64,000 bases of DNA. Origin: Mycolicibacterium iranicum. Lineage in GTDB: Bacteria; Actinomycetota; Actinomycetes; Mycobacteriales; Mycobacteriaceae. The stretch covers positions 1 through 64,000 of the forward strand of contig NZ_LWCS01000098.1 in NCBI RefSeq assembly GCF_001650495.1, read 5' to 3'. The notes beneath the pieces are model-generated. The model did no database searches. It saw nothing but the letters and a program-made list of their open reading frames with translations, and was not told where the DNA came from. The translations under genes were made by a program, and so were the position numbers. This document shows positions 26,116-35,625 of the stretch, piece after piece. Each line of letters starts with the position of its first letter. Positions within the stretch are counted from its first letter, which is position 1.

Positions 26116-27474
26116 ATGACCGTCGGAATGTCACTGCTGTCGCTGCTCGCGATTGTCCTGCTCACCGCGGGCACCGCGGTGTTCGTCGCCGCCGAGTTCT
26201 CGCTGACCGCGCTCGAGCGCAGCACGGTCGAATCCAACGTCCGCGACGGAGACCGCCGCGACGTCATGGTGCAGCGCGCCCATCGCACGCTGTCGACACA
26301 GCTCTCAGGCGCCCAGGTAGGCATCTCGATCACGACGCTGGCCACCGGTTTCCTCGCCGAGCCCGTCGTCGCACGCCTCATTCATCCCGGTCTGACAGCC
26401 CTGAACATTCCCGAGCGCTTCGCCGGCGGCCTCTCCTTGGCCCTGGCCATTTTGATCGCCACGTCGATTTCCATGGTGTTCGGCGAGCTCGTACCGAAGA
26501 ACTTGGCGGTGGCCCGCCCCGTGCCGACGGCGCGGTGGTCGGCCCCGCTGCAGCTGATGTTCTCGTTCGCTTTCAACCCGCTCATCAAATTCACCAACGG
26601 CACGGCCAACTGGATTCTGCGCAGGCTCGGCATCGAGCCCGCGGAGGAACTGCGCTCGGCCCGATCACCGCAGGAGCTCGTGTCGCTGGTGCGTTCGTCG
26701 GCCGAGAGCGGCTCGCTCGACCCCGTCACCGCCGTCCTGGTGGACCGGTCTCTGCAGTTCGGTGACCGCACCGCCGAAGAATTGATGACGCCCCGCTCCA
26801 AGATCGACACTCTCGAAGCCGATGACACCGTCGTCGACCTGAGCGAAGCCGCCATCAGCACCGGCCATTCCCGGTTCCCCGTCATCCGCGGCGATCTCGA
26901 TGAAACGATCGGAATGGTGCACGTGAAGCAGATTTTCGAGGTGCCTGCGGCCGCGCGCGCGACAACCAGACTCAGCGACCTCGTGCAGCCGGTGACAAAG
27001 GTTCCCTCGACCCTCGACGGGGACGCCGTGATGACCGAGGTGCGCGCCAACGGCCTCCAGACGGCGCTGGTCGTCGACGAATACGGCGGCACCGCGGGCA
27101 TGGTGACCGTCGAAGACCTGATCGAGGAGATCGTCGGCGACGTGCGCGACGAACACGACGTCGAACCGCCCGACGTGGTCGCGGCGGGCCAGGGCTGGCA
27201 GGTCTCCGGCCTGCTGCGCATCGATGAAGTCGCTGAAGGCACGAAATTTCGGGCCCCCGAAGGCGATTACGAAACAATCGGCGGCCTCGTCCTGGAAAAG
27301 CTCGGCCACATTCCCGAAGAAGGCGAGACGGTGGAGCTGACCGCATTCGATCCCGACGGTCCCATCGAGGACCCGGTGCGCTGGCTGGCGACCGTGATCA
27401 AGATGGACGGGCGTCGCATCGATCAGCTGCGACTGACCGAGCTGGGCCGCAAAGGTGACGAACCTCGTGGGTGA
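26116..27474 (+). CDS. CNNM-CBS-CorC_HlyC membrane protein (Rv1842c-like)
   Basis: 452 residues. N-terminal CNNM transmembrane domain at about 1-190 (AGTAVFVAAEFSLTALER, GAQVGISITTLATGF, FGELVPKNLAVARP), two CBS motifs at about 215-345 (EELMTPRSKIDTLEAD, GGTAGMVTVEDLIEEIVGD) and a C-terminal CorC_HlyC domain at about 360-440. Proteins of this class take part in magnesium or cobalt homeostasis; the old name haemolysin is misleading. Its end overlaps the next, paralogous gene by 20 bp. The pair is conserved in M. tuberculosis as Rv1842c-Rv1841c. Confidence 0.92.
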   Translation: MTVGMSLLSLLAIVLLTAGTAVFVAAEFSLTALERSTVESNVRDGDRRDVMVQRAHRTLSTQLSGAQVGISITTLATGFLAEPVVARLIHPGLTALNIPERFAGGLSLALAILIATSISMVFGELVPKNLAVARPVPTARWSAPLQLMFSFAFNPLIKFTNGTANWILRRLGIEPAEELRSARSPQELVSLVRSSAESGSLDPVTAVLVDRSLQFGDRTAEELMTPRSKIDTLEADDTVVDLSEAAISTGHSRFPVIRGDLDETIGMVHVKQIFEVPAAARATTRLSDLVQPVTKVPSTLDGDAVMTEVRANGLQTALVVDEYGGTAGMVTVEDLIEEIVGDVRDEHDVEPPDVVAAGQGWQVSGLLRIDEVAEGTKFRAPEGDYETIGGLVLEKLGHIPEEGETVELTAFDPDGPIEDPVRWLATVIKMDGRRIDQLRLTELGRKGDEPRG

Positions 27475-28528
27475 CGTCTTCGGCTTTCTTCTCACGTTCG
27501 TCCTGCTCGGGGCCAACGCGTTCTTCGTCGCCTCCGAATTCGCGTTGATCTCCGCCCGCCGCGACCGCCTCGAAGCCCTGGCCGAACAGGGCAAGTCCAG
27601 TGCCGTCACCGTCATCCGGGCCGGAGAGAACCTGTCGCTGATGCTGGCCGGCTCCCAGCTGGGCATCACGGTGTGCTCGATCCTGCTGGGACGTGTCGCC
27701 GAACCGGCTGTGGCACATCTCCTCGAGAAGCCCTTCGGCCTCGTCGGCATCCCCGACGCGCTCCTGCACACGGTGTCGTTCCTGGTTGCGCTGACCATCG
27801 TGGTGACACTGCACGTGCTGCTCGGCGAGATGGTTCCCAAGAACATCGCCATCGCAGGGCCGGAATCGACGGCCATGCTGTTGATCCCCGTCTACCTCGT
27901 CTACATCCGGATTGCGCGTCCCTTCATCGCCTTCTACAACTGGTGCGCCAACGCGACGTTGCGGGCCTTCGGCGTGGAACCCAAGGACGAACTCGACGTC
28001 ACCGTGTCGACCGTCGAGCTGTCCGAGATGATCGCCGAATCGCTGTCTGAAGGCCTGCTCGACCCCGAAGAGCACACGCGGCTGACCCGCGCGCTGCAGA
28101 TCCGCAACCGGGTCGTCGCCGACGTCGCGATGCCCCTGCGTCAGATTCGTGCCGTCCCGGTCGTGCAGGAAGGCGCCGGACCGACAGTCGCTGCGCTGGA
28201 AGAAGCGCTGCGAGAAACGGGCTATTCGCGGTTCCCGGTCGCGGACAAAAGCGGCAACTACATCGGCTACCTGCACATCAAAGACGTGCTGCCGCTCGTC
28301 AACGGCGACTCCGACAGCGACGCCGTCATCGAAGCCTCGATGGTGCGGCCACTGCCCCTGGTCCCGGCGTCGCTGCCGCTGCCCGACGCCCTGACCCGGC
28401 TGCGCCGCACCAACAGCCACCTCGCCCTGGTGACCGACACCGACGGCACCGCCACCGCGATGGTCGCGCTCGAAGACCTCGTCGAGGACCTCGTGGGCAC
28501 CGTTCGCGACAGCACGCACCGTGTCTGA
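27455..28528 (+). CDS. CNNM-CBS membrane protein, short paralogue (Rv1841c-like)
   Basis: 357 residues from a GTG at 27455, overlapping the preceding gene by 20 bp; a GTG at 27467 is also possible. CNNM domain (GANAFFVASEFALISARRDR, GSQLGITVCSILLGR, LGEMVPKNIAIAGPE) followed by two CBS repeats ending VALEDLVEDLVGTVRD. It lacks the C-terminal CorC_HlyC domain of its neighbour. The two probably act together, perhaps as a heteromer (inference). The stop TGA lies in the first unit of the 24-bp repeat, and the next gene can start there (GTGTCTGA). Confidence 0.9.
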   Translation: MTNLVGDVFGFLLTFVLLGANAFFVASEFALISARRDRLEALAEQGKSSAVTVIRAGENLSLMLAGSQLGITVCSILLGRVAEPAVAHLLEKPFGLVGIPDALLHTVSFLVALTIVVTLHVLLGEMVPKNIAIAGPESTAMLLIPVYLVYIRIARPFIAFYNWCANATLRAFGVEPKDELDVTVSTVELSEMIAESLSEGLLDPEEHTRLTRALQIRNRVVADVAMPLRQIRAVPVVQEGAGPTVAALEEALRETGYSRFPVADKSGNYIGYLHIKDVLPLVNGDSDSDAVIEASMVRPLPLVPASLPLPDALTRLRRTNSHLALVTDTDGTATAMVALEDLVEDLVGTVRDSTHRV

Positions 28529-28640
28529 TCCGCGGCCCGCCGCGGTGTCTGATTCGCGGCCCGCCGCGGTGTCTGATTCGCGGCCCGCCGCGGTGTCTGA
28601 TTCGCGGCCCGCCGCGGTGTCTGATTCGCGGCCCGCCGCG
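28521..28640 (+). repeat. 24-bp tandem repeat, five copies, spanning a stop/start overlap
   Basis: Units of GTGTCTGATTCGCGGCCCGC plus CGCG begin at 28521, 28545, 28569, 28593 and 28617. They are identical except for one base in the first (GATCC). The period is a multiple of three, so each unit adds VSDSRPAA to the downstream protein and offers another in-frame GTG start. Each also repeats the TGA that ends the upstream gene. This resembles mycobacterial MIRU/VNTR loci, which often straddle gene junctions. Confidence 0.93.
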
Positions 28641-29489
28641 GTGTGGCACGCCCGCGCCGAAGCCCACCGGCGGCGCGCCGACGAGCTCCTCGCACCACAC
28701 GTTCAGCGCCGGCGAAGCGGCGAACCGCACCCCGTCTTCGACTTCCTCTTCACCTACTACAGCCTGCGGCCGCGCCAGCTCCGTGTCTGGCACCCGGGGT
28801 GGGGCGTGACACTCGACGGGCCGGAGGCCGACGTCTACCTGCAGCGCGCGGGATACGAGCGCGCCGACGGCGGCGTCACAGTGAGCGCGGACTACCTCGC
28901 GGCACGCCTGGGTACTGTGATCTTCATCGCCGACCTGCTGGGCGCGACCGCGTCGAGACCGGCCCGCTACAACTGCTTCGGGCTGCACGAGTGGGCGATG
29001 GTCTACCGCGCTCCCAGCGTGCGTCACACCCAGGTTCCACTGCGCCTCGGACCCTCGGGCACCGACGCCGTCGTCGAGTCGATGCCGTTGCGCTGCAGCC
29101 ACTTCGACGCCTACCGCTTCTTCACCACCCCCGCGGTCGAGCGCAACTCGCAGAAGCTGACCCGGCAGACGCAGGTGAGCTTCGAACAACCCGGTTGCGT
29201 CCATGCAGGCATGGATCTCTACAAATGGGCGTTCAAGCTGGGCCCGCTGATCGAATCGGGGTTGGTGCTGGACTGCCTCGAGCTGGCCGCTGACGCGCGC
29301 GTGCTCGACATGAGAGCCAGCCCGTACGATCTGCGCGACTACGGATTCAGTCCAATAGCTGTCGAAACTTCCGGCGGAAGACGTGAATACGCACGCGCCC
29401 AAGAAGAGATCAGCGGGCGCGCTGCACCGCTGAGGAGCCGGCTCCTGGAACGGTGCTCAGCGCTCAGGGACGCCGCCACCGGCGAATAG
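28521..29489 (+). CDS. Conserved actinobacterial hypothetical protein with repetitive N-terminus
   Basis: Up to 322 residues. The start is ambiguous: five GTG codons in a 24-bp tandem repeat are all in frame, and the conserved part begins only at VWHARAEAHRRRADEL (about residue 41). Recognisable stretches are HPVFDFLFTYYSLRPRQLRVWHPG, RYNCFGLHEWAMVYR, LRCSHFDAYRFFT, MDLYKWAFKLGPLIESGLVLDCLELA and DMRASPYDLRDYGF. Relatives are often labelled 3-methyladenine DNA glycosylase in databases. I see no helix-hairpin-helix or other glycosylase motif and do not adopt the name. The gene overlaps the upstream CNNM gene by 8 bp and is followed by glcB. Confidence 0.82.
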   Translation: MSDPRPAAVSDSRPAAVSDSRPAAVSDSRPAAVSDSRPAAVWHARAEAHRRRADELLAPHVQRRRSGEPHPVFDFLFTYYSLRPRQLRVWHPGWGVTLDGPEADVYLQRAGYERADGGVTVSADYLAARLGTVIFIADLLGATASRPARYNCFGLHEWAMVYRAPSVRHTQVPLRLGPSGTDAVVESMPLRCSHFDAYRFFTTPAVERNSQKLTRQTQVSFEQPGCVHAGMDLYKWAFKLGPLIESGLVLDCLELAADARVLDMRASPYDLRDYGFSPIAVETSGGRREYARAQEEISGRAAPLRSRLLERCSALRDAATGE

Positions 29490-29578
29490 CAGCTGTTACC
29501 GGTGGGTAAGCTGGTCCGTTGACAAGCCAGACACTGCAACAGCATGGCGCGGGCGCGCGTGCAAGCGAGGGAGGAATC

Positions 29579-31759
29579 ATGACTGATCGCGTGACGGTGG
29601 GTAACCTGCGCGTCGCCCCCGTGCTGTACGACTTCGTCAACAGCGAGGCGCTGCCAGGCACCGACATCGACCCCGACACCTTCTGGTCCGGCGTCGACAA
29701 GGTCGTCGCCGACCTGACCCCGAAGAATCAGGATCTGCTCCGCCGCCGCGACGACCTGCAGGCGCAGATCGACAAGTGGCATCGAGCACGGGTCATCGGC
29801 GGATTCGAGCCGGCCGACTACAAGCAGTTCCTGGAAGACATCGGCTACCTCGAGCCCGAGCCCGGCGGCTTCAGCATCAGCACCGCCGGCGTCGACGACG
29901 AGATCACGAGCACGGCCGGCCCGCAGCTCGTCGTGCCCATCCTCAACGCGCGGTTCGCGCTCAACGCCGCCAACGCCCGCTGGGGCTCCCTCTACGACGC
30001 GCTCTACGGCACCGACGTCATCTCCGACGAAGGGGGCGCCGAGGCAGGCTCCTCGTACAACAAGGTGCGCGGCGACAAAGTGATCGCCTATGCCCGCGAC
30101 TTCCTCGACGGCGCGGTCCCGCTGGCAGATGGGTCATGGTCGGACATCGAGACCATCGCCGTCGAAGACGGCGCCCTGTCGCCCCGTCTGGCCGACCCCG
30201 GGCAGTTCGTCGGGTACCTGGGTGAGCCCAACGCGCCGACAGCGGTGCTGTTGGCCAACAATGGCCTGCACATAGAAATCCTGGTCGACGCCGACTCCCC
30301 CATCGGTTCCACCGACAAGGCCGGCATCAAGGACGTCGTGCTCGAATCGGCGATCACCACGATCATGGATTTCGAGGACTCGGTGGCCGCAGTCGATGCC
30401 GATGACAAGGTGCTCGGCTACCGCAACTGGCTGGGCCTCAACCGCGGCGACCTCTCCGAAGAGGTCAGCAAGGGCGACAAGACGTTCACCCGGGTGCTCT
30501 CGCAGGACCGGACCTACACTCGGCCGGACGGCGAAGCCGAGGTGACGCTGCCGGGACGCAGTCTGCTGTTCGTCCGCAACGTCGGGCATCTGATGACCAA
30601 CGACGCGATCGTGGACGCCGAAGGCAACGAGATTCCCGAGGGCATCCAGGACGCGCTGTTCACCAGCCTGATCGGTATACACGGCCTCAAGTCCGACGGC
30701 GACGGTGACACCAAGAACGGTCCCCTGGTCAACAGCCGAACCGGCTCGATCTACATCGTGAAGCCCAAGATGCACGGCCCCGACGAGGTCGCGTTCACCT
30801 GCGAGCTGTTCAGTCGGGTCGAGGACGTTCTGGGCCTGCCCCAGAACACGATCAAGGTCGGCATCATGGACGAGGAACGGCGCACCACGCTCAACCTGAA
30901 GGCCTGCATAAAGGCGGCCGCCGATCGCGTCGTGTTCATCAACACCGGCTTCCTGGACCGCACCGGCGACGAGATCCACACCTCGATCGAAGCCGGCCCG
31001 ATGATCCGCAAGGGTGCGATGAAGTCCACCGACTGGATCACCGCCTACGAGAATCAGAACGTCGACATCGGCCTGGAGACCGGCTTGTCCGGTAAGGCGC
31101 AGATCGGCAAGGGCATGTGGGCGATGACTGACCTGATGGCCGACATGGTCGAGCAGAAGATCGGACAGCCGAGGGCCGGCGCCACCACGGCGTGGGTGCC
31201 GTCGCCGACGGCCGCGACGCTGCACGCCATGCACTACCACCAGGTCGACGTCTTCGCGGTGCAGAAGGAGCTGGCCGGCAAACGCCGCTCCTCGTTGGAC
31301 GACCTGCTGCACATCCCACTGGCCAAGGAGCTGGCGTGGGCGCCGGAAGAGATCCGCGAGGAGGTCGACAACAACTGCCAGTCGATTCTCGGGTACGTGG
31401 TGCGCTGGATCGATGCCGGCGTGGGCTGTTCGAAGGTGCCCGATATTCACGACGTGGCGCTCATGGAGGACCGGGCGACGCTGCGCATCTCCAGTCAGCT
31501 GCTCGCCAACTGGCTGCGTCACGGAGTGATCACCGAGGAGGACGTCAAGGCCAGCCTGCGCCGCATGGCCGCGGTGGTCGACGAGCAGAACGCCAAGGAC
31601 CCCGACTTCCGGCCGATGGCACCGGACCCAGAGGGCAGCATCGCCTTCCAAGCGGCTCAGGAACTGATTCTCGACGGCGGTGCACAGCCCAACGGCTACA
31701 CCGAGCCGATCCTGCACCGCCGGCGCCGGGAGTTCAAAGCGGCTAGTACCGTTGGCTGA
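29579..31759 (+). CDS. glcB: Malate synthase G
   Basis: 726 residues from the ATG at 29579, behind a strong GGAGG. It condenses glyoxylate with acetyl-CoA to malate, the second step of the glyoxylate shunt needed for growth on fatty acids. Visible active-site parts: LLFVRNVGHLM (catalytic arginine), GIMDEERRTTLNLKACI (magnesium ligands) and GCSKVPDIHDVALMEDRATLR (catalytic aspartate region). Full-length G isoform, equivalent to Rv1837c, in conserved position. It fits the alkane and lipid oxidation genes further right, which produce acetyl-CoA. Confidence 0.98.
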   Translation: MTDRVTVGNLRVAPVLYDFVNSEALPGTDIDPDTFWSGVDKVVADLTPKNQDLLRRRDDLQAQIDKWHRARVIGGFEPADYKQFLEDIGYLEPEPGGFSISTAGVDDEITSTAGPQLVVPILNARFALNAANARWGSLYDALYGTDVISDEGGAEAGSSYNKVRGDKVIAYARDFLDGAVPLADGSWSDIETIAVEDGALSPRLADPGQFVGYLGEPNAPTAVLLANNGLHIEILVDADSPIGSTDKAGIKDVVLESAITTIMDFEDSVAAVDADDKVLGYRNWLGLNRGDLSEEVSKGDKTFTRVLSQDRTYTRPDGEAEVTLPGRSLLFVRNVGHLMTNDAIVDAEGNEIPEGIQDALFTSLIGIHGLKSDGDGDTKNGPLVNSRTGSIYIVKPKMHGPDEVAFTCELFSRVEDVLGLPQNTIKVGIMDEERRTTLNLKACIKAAADRVVFINTGFLDRTGDEIHTSIEAGPMIRKGAMKSTDWITAYENQNVDIGLETGLSGKAQIGKGMWAMTDLMADMVEQKIGQPRAGATTAWVPSPTAATLHAMHYHQVDVFAVQKELAGKRRSSLDDLLHIPLAKELAWAPEEIREEVDNNCQSILGYVVRWIDAGVGCSKVPDIHDVALMEDRATLRISSQLLANWLRHGVITEEDVKASLRRMAAVVDEQNAKDPDFRPMAPDPEGSIAFQAAQELILDGGAQPNGYTEPILHRRRREFKAASTVG

Positions 31760-31805
31760 CGCACGAACAGCACTGACCGGTCAATCAAGCGAGGCTTAGA
31801 ACGGC

Positions 31806-33749
31806 ATGGGCAGACACAGCCTCCCGGATCCCGACGAGTCCAGCGAACGCAGGCCAGACGAACCGCACACCGAACGAATCGGTTTCAGCACGGATTCGGG
31901 CGATCAATTCGACGCGCCGACAAGCAATTTCGGTGATGACGAAAGCACCACCAGATTCTCTGTCGGCGGACCCGGGCCGCGCACCGGCTCGCAGCGCAGC
32001 TGGGACAACGGAGAATGGACGGGCACCCATCGCGCGGTGACGCCGGGACGCCGGGGCGTGAGCGTGAGCATCGTCGTCGCGTTGGTGGCCGTCGTCGTCG
32101 TGGTCGCCGTCGTCATCCTGTGGCGGTTCATCGGCGACTCGTTGTCCAACCGGTCCGACGTAGCAGCCGCGCGGTGTGTCGACGGGGAACTCGCCGTTGC
32201 CGTCGTTGCCGATCCGGCTATTGCCGAGCCGATTTCGGCGCTCGCCGAGCAGTACAACGAGACCGCGGATCCCGTCGGGGACCGCTGCGTCATGGTGGGT
32301 GTCAAGCCTGCCGATTCCGACCGGGTGGTCAACGGCTTGAAAGACTCCTGGCCCACCGATCTCGGCGAACGGCCCGCGCTGTGGATCCCGGCCAGTTCGG
32401 TGTCGGAAGCTCGTCTCGAAACCGCCACGGGTCCTGAATCTGTCAGCGACAGCAGATCCCTGGTCAGCTCCCCCGTGGTGCTCGCCGTGGCGCCCCAGCT
32501 CAAAGATGCTCTTGGCGAACAGAATTGGGGCACTCTGCCCGAACTGCAGACCGACCAGGCATCGCTGGACAATCTCGGACTGCAGGGCTGGGGCGGGCTT
32601 CGGTTGGCGCTACCGCTGGGAGGCGACAGCGACGCGTCCTACCTGGCGGCCGAAGCCGTCGCATCGGCTTCGGCGCCGTCCGGAGAACCCGCCAACGCGG
32701 GACTGGGCGCAGTGAGCACCCTGATGTCGGGAGTTCCGGAACTACCGGACGCCGACGCGGACACCGCCATCAACGCGCTCGTCGACGCCTCCAATCCGGC
32801 GGAAGCGCCTGTACACGCCGTCGTCACCACCGAGCAGCGGGTATTCCAGCGCGCCGCGTCGTCGCCCGACATGAGCGGCAAACTGGCGGCGTGGCTGCCG
32901 CCTGGGCCGACCGCGATGGCCGACTTTCCGACCGTGCTGTTGTCCGGCGACTGGCTGTCACAGGAACAGGTCACGGCGGCAAGCGAGTTCGCACGTTTCC
33001 TGCGCAAACCCGAGCACCTTGACGAGCTCGCGAACGCGGGTTTCCGGGTCGAGGGCGCCGAGCCGCCTGCCAACGACGTAATCGACTTTGCTCCTGTTTC
33101 GGCCCCGCTCAATATCGGCGACAACCAGGTCCGGACCACCATCGCCGACACGCTGACCGCCCCGGCCGAGAGTCCGACCGTGACCGTGATGCTCGACCAG
33201 TCGATGCCGGCCGACGAGGGTGGTGCGACCCGGCTGGCCAATGTCACCGATGCACTCAAGGCGCGCATCCAGGTGCTGCCCCCCGATGCCGGGGTCGGCC
33301 TCTGGACGTTCGACGGCGTCGCAGGACGGTCCGAGGTGGCGGGCGGACCGCTGTCCGAACCGGTCAATGGTACGCCGCGCAAGAATGCGCTGATCTCCGA
33401 GCTCGACGGGCAGACGGCGTCGAGCGGCGGTGCGGTGTCGTTCACCACATTGCGTCTGGCCTACGGCGACGCCACAGCGAAATATCGTGAAGGACAGAAG
33501 AACTCGGTGCTGGTGATCACCACGGGACCCCATACCGACCAGTCGCTGGGCGCCGCGGGTCTCCAGGACTACCTCAGGGGCGCGTTCAAGGCCGATCGGC
33601 CGGTAGCCGTCAACATCATCGACTTCGGTGACGATTCCGACCGCGCCACGTGGGAGTCGGTCGCGCAGATCACCGGTGGGGACTACCAGAACCTCGGCAG
33701 TTCGGCCTCACCGGAACTCGCGGCGGCGATCACGAAGATGTTGTCGTGA
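31806..33749 (+). CDS. Membrane-anchored exported protein with substrate-binding-like and VWA-like regions (Rv1836c-like)
   Basis: 647 residues. A hydrophilic cytoplasmic N-terminus of about 80 residues is followed by one transmembrane segment (about 81-107, VSIVVALVAVVVVVAVVILW) and a large extracytoplasmic part. Residues 110-430 resemble a periplasmic solute-binding fold. Residues 455-647 look like a von Willebrand A domain (TVTVMLDQSM, VGLWTFDG, LVITTGPHTD), but the metal-site signature is incomplete: DQS-M in place of DxSxS. Function unknown. It follows glcB as in M. tuberculosis and is the last gene of the conserved block. Confidence 0.83.
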   Translation: MGRHSLPDPDESSERRPDEPHTERIGFSTDSGDQFDAPTSNFGDDESTTRFSVGGPGPRTGSQRSWDNGEWTGTHRAVTPGRRGVSVSIVVALVAVVVVVAVVILWRFIGDSLSNRSDVAAARCVDGELAVAVVADPAIAEPISALAEQYNETADPVGDRCVMVGVKPADSDRVVNGLKDSWPTDLGERPALWIPASSVSEARLETATGPESVSDSRSLVSSPVVLAVAPQLKDALGEQNWGTLPELQTDQASLDNLGLQGWGGLRLALPLGGDSDASYLAAEAVASASAPSGEPANAGLGAVSTLMSGVPELPDADADTAINALVDASNPAEAPVHAVVTTEQRVFQRAASSPDMSGKLAAWLPPGPTAMADFPTVLLSGDWLSQEQVTAASEFARFLRKPEHLDELANAGFRVEGAEPPANDVIDFAPVSAPLNIGDNQVRTTIADTLTAPAESPTVTVMLDQSMPADEGGATRLANVTDALKARIQVLPPDAGVGLWTFDGVAGRSEVAGGPLSEPVNGTPRKNALISELDGQTASSGGAVSFTTLRLAYGDATAKYREGQKNSVLVITTGPHTDQSLGAAGLQDYLRGAFKADRPVAVNIIDFGDDSDRATWESVAQITGGDYQNLGSSASPELAAAITKMLS

Positions 33750-33803
33750 GAATGTAGCTTTCACCAGCGACAACAATTCCTCGGCCGACGTATATTGACG
33801 CTC

Positions 33804-35381
33804 ATGACCGGGGGGTATTGGCGGAAGAACGGCTTCAAGCGGGGCATCCGGGTGCTGCTGACCACGCATGGCTCGTGGTTCTGGCTTCTCCTACGGCGGA
33901 TACCCAAAGTGAATTCGCGGGTCAATCGGTTCCTGATCAACTCGTCGATCTACACGATGGAAACGCGTCCGCCCGCGCTGAGCACGAAATCCCCGTACAC
34001 GAGCTGGGACGCCCTCAACGACCGCGGGTTCAGCGCCCGGCACCTCAGAGGCGACGACGATTTTGCGCCCGACGCCAAGCCCGACATGGCCTGCGTCGAG
34101 GCGCTGTTCCGGAGGCCGACAGGCGCTCGAACGTTGTCCGACCGGTCATCGCTACTGTTTCCGTTCTTCGCCCAGTGGTTCGTCGACGGATTCCTGCGGA
34201 CCGACCCCAGAGATCCGCGCAAGAACACCTCCACTCACGACATCGACCTCAGCCAGCTCTATGGGCAGAAGGACGTCGAGACACAGGCGCTGCGTGCGGA
34301 ATTCGGTCTGCTCAAGACGTCGACGGATCCCGACGGCCGCGAGTTCCCGCCGCTCTACTACGACAGCGACGGCAACGTCAAAGAGTGCTTCAGAGATCTT
34401 CCGATGGTTCTCGAAAGTGTCGACGACTCCAAAGCGAGGACCACGACGACGCTCCCCGACGCCAAGAAACGCCACCTTTTCGCACTCGGACTCCCCCGCG
34501 GAAACATGCACTACGGCCTTGCCATGATGAGCACCGTCTTCATCCGGGAACACAACCGCATCGCCAGGGAGATCCGCAAGCACAACAAGTGGGACAGCAA
34601 TCGCATCTTCGAGACCACCCGCAACACGATGATCGTGCTGCTGATCAAGGTCGTGATCGAGGACTACATCAACCACATCACGCCCATCAAGTTCCCGCTG
34701 TACATGGAGCCGGGCATTGGTGCCAGTGAGCGCTGGTACCGGCAGAACTGGATGTCGGTCGAGTTCAACCTGCTCTACCGCTGGCACAGCCTGGTGCCGT
34801 CCGTCGTGACTGTCGGCGGGGTAACCGAGCAGTTCGCGAGCCTCACGTGGGATACCAGTCCGCTGACCACTCACGGCGTGGCGTGCCTTTTCACCGAGGC
34901 CTCTGCCCAGCCGTGCGGCACGATCGACCTCCTCAACACCGATGCGTCGATGCTCGACATCGAGCAGGCGTCGATGTACGTGGCTCGACGGACCCAGCTC
35001 GCGTCGTTCAACGCATATCGCAAGAGGTGCGGGCTACCGCGGCTTCGCAACTTGGACGAACTGACGTCGAAGCAGCCCGTCCGAGACGCTCTCAAGGCCT
35101 GCTACGGGGATATCGACAACGTCGAGTTCTTCCCGGGACTTTTCGCGGAGGACGTCCGAAAAGGCAGTACGCTGCCGCCGCTGATGACGACGATGGTGGC
35201 CGTGGACGCGTTCTCTCAGGCCCTCACCAATCCACTCCTGACGACAGGCATCTACGGTCCCGCCACCTTTTCGCCTCAGGGCATGAAAGCAATCGAGGAA
35301 ACCAGATCCTTGGAAGACATCGTGCGGCGCAACACGCAAGGCGAATCGGTGGTTGCCCGGGTCAGCCTCGGGTTTCCCTGA
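33804..35381 (+). CDS. Cyclooxygenase-like haem peroxidase (animal haem peroxidase family)
   Basis: 525 residues from the ATG at 33804. It resembles the catalytic domain of prostaglandin G/H synthases: FFAQWFVDGFL (residues 121-131), THDIDLSQLYGQ, FALGLPRGNMHYGLAMMSTVFIREHNR in part, and LLYRWHSLVP at 323-332. Y325 and H328 match the catalytic tyrosine and proximal haem histidine of COX (YHWH). By my hand alignment, the position of the COX distal histidine is D128 while the neighbouring glutamine (Q124) is kept. A fatty-acid dioxygenase or peroxidase role is likely; substrate unknown. The hydrophobic N-terminal stretch (about 15-30) may bind membrane. It is the first gene beyond the conserved glcB block. 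Confidence 0.85.
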   Translation: MTGGYWRKNGFKRGIRVLLTTHGSWFWLLLRRIPKVNSRVNRFLINSSIYTMETRPPALSTKSPYTSWDALNDRGFSARHLRGDDDFAPDAKPDMACVEALFRRPTGARTLSDRSSLLFPFFAQWFVDGFLRTDPRDPRKNTSTHDIDLSQLYGQKDVETQALRAEFGLLKTSTDPDGREFPPLYYDSDGNVKECFRDLPMVLESVDDSKARTTTTLPDAKKRHLFALGLPRGNMHYGLAMMSTVFIREHNRIAREIRKHNKWDSNRIFETTRNTMIVLLIKVVIEDYINHITPIKFPLYMEPGIGASERWYRQNWMSVEFNLLYRWHSLVPSVVTVGGVTEQFASLTWDTSPLTTHGVACLFTEASAQPCGTIDLLNTDASMLDIEQASMYVARRTQLASFNAYRKRCGLPRLRNLDELTSKQPVRDALKACYGDIDNVEFFPGLFAEDVRKGSTLPPLMTTMVAVDAFSQALTNPLLTTGIYGPATFSPQGMKAIEETRSLEDIVRRNTQGESVVARVSLGFP

Positions 35382-35625
35382 TACGGAATCCGTACTTTGC
35401 TGCAGGCTGGGCAGCCGAAACCCCTCGTGAGGACACCCTAATCGCTTCTGAGCAGCTGCCCAGCACGCTGTTGGCTGATCTTGAACCGGACTCCCAAGAT
35501 TAGCGAGAAGTTCGCTCCCACGATTGCTCGTGGCGTGCCTCAATGGTATGACGGCGTTACCATAAAGTCGTTTGCGACTGCGATGATCGGGTGATCGTGG
35601 GGCGGGGAGGGGGAGGTTTCGATTG

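Noticed and set aside
28521..28640. Short repeat array that might be read as CRISPR
   Set aside because: Units are contiguous without spacers, in frame, and part of a coding sequence.
28521..29489. 3-methyladenine DNA glycosylase label for this family
   Set aside because: No glycosylase motif is visible; the name appears to be a propagated annotation.
35518..35533. Small hairpin CCACGA/TCGTGG after the peroxidase gene as terminator
   Set aside because: Six-base stem only, with no supporting T tract; too weak to call.
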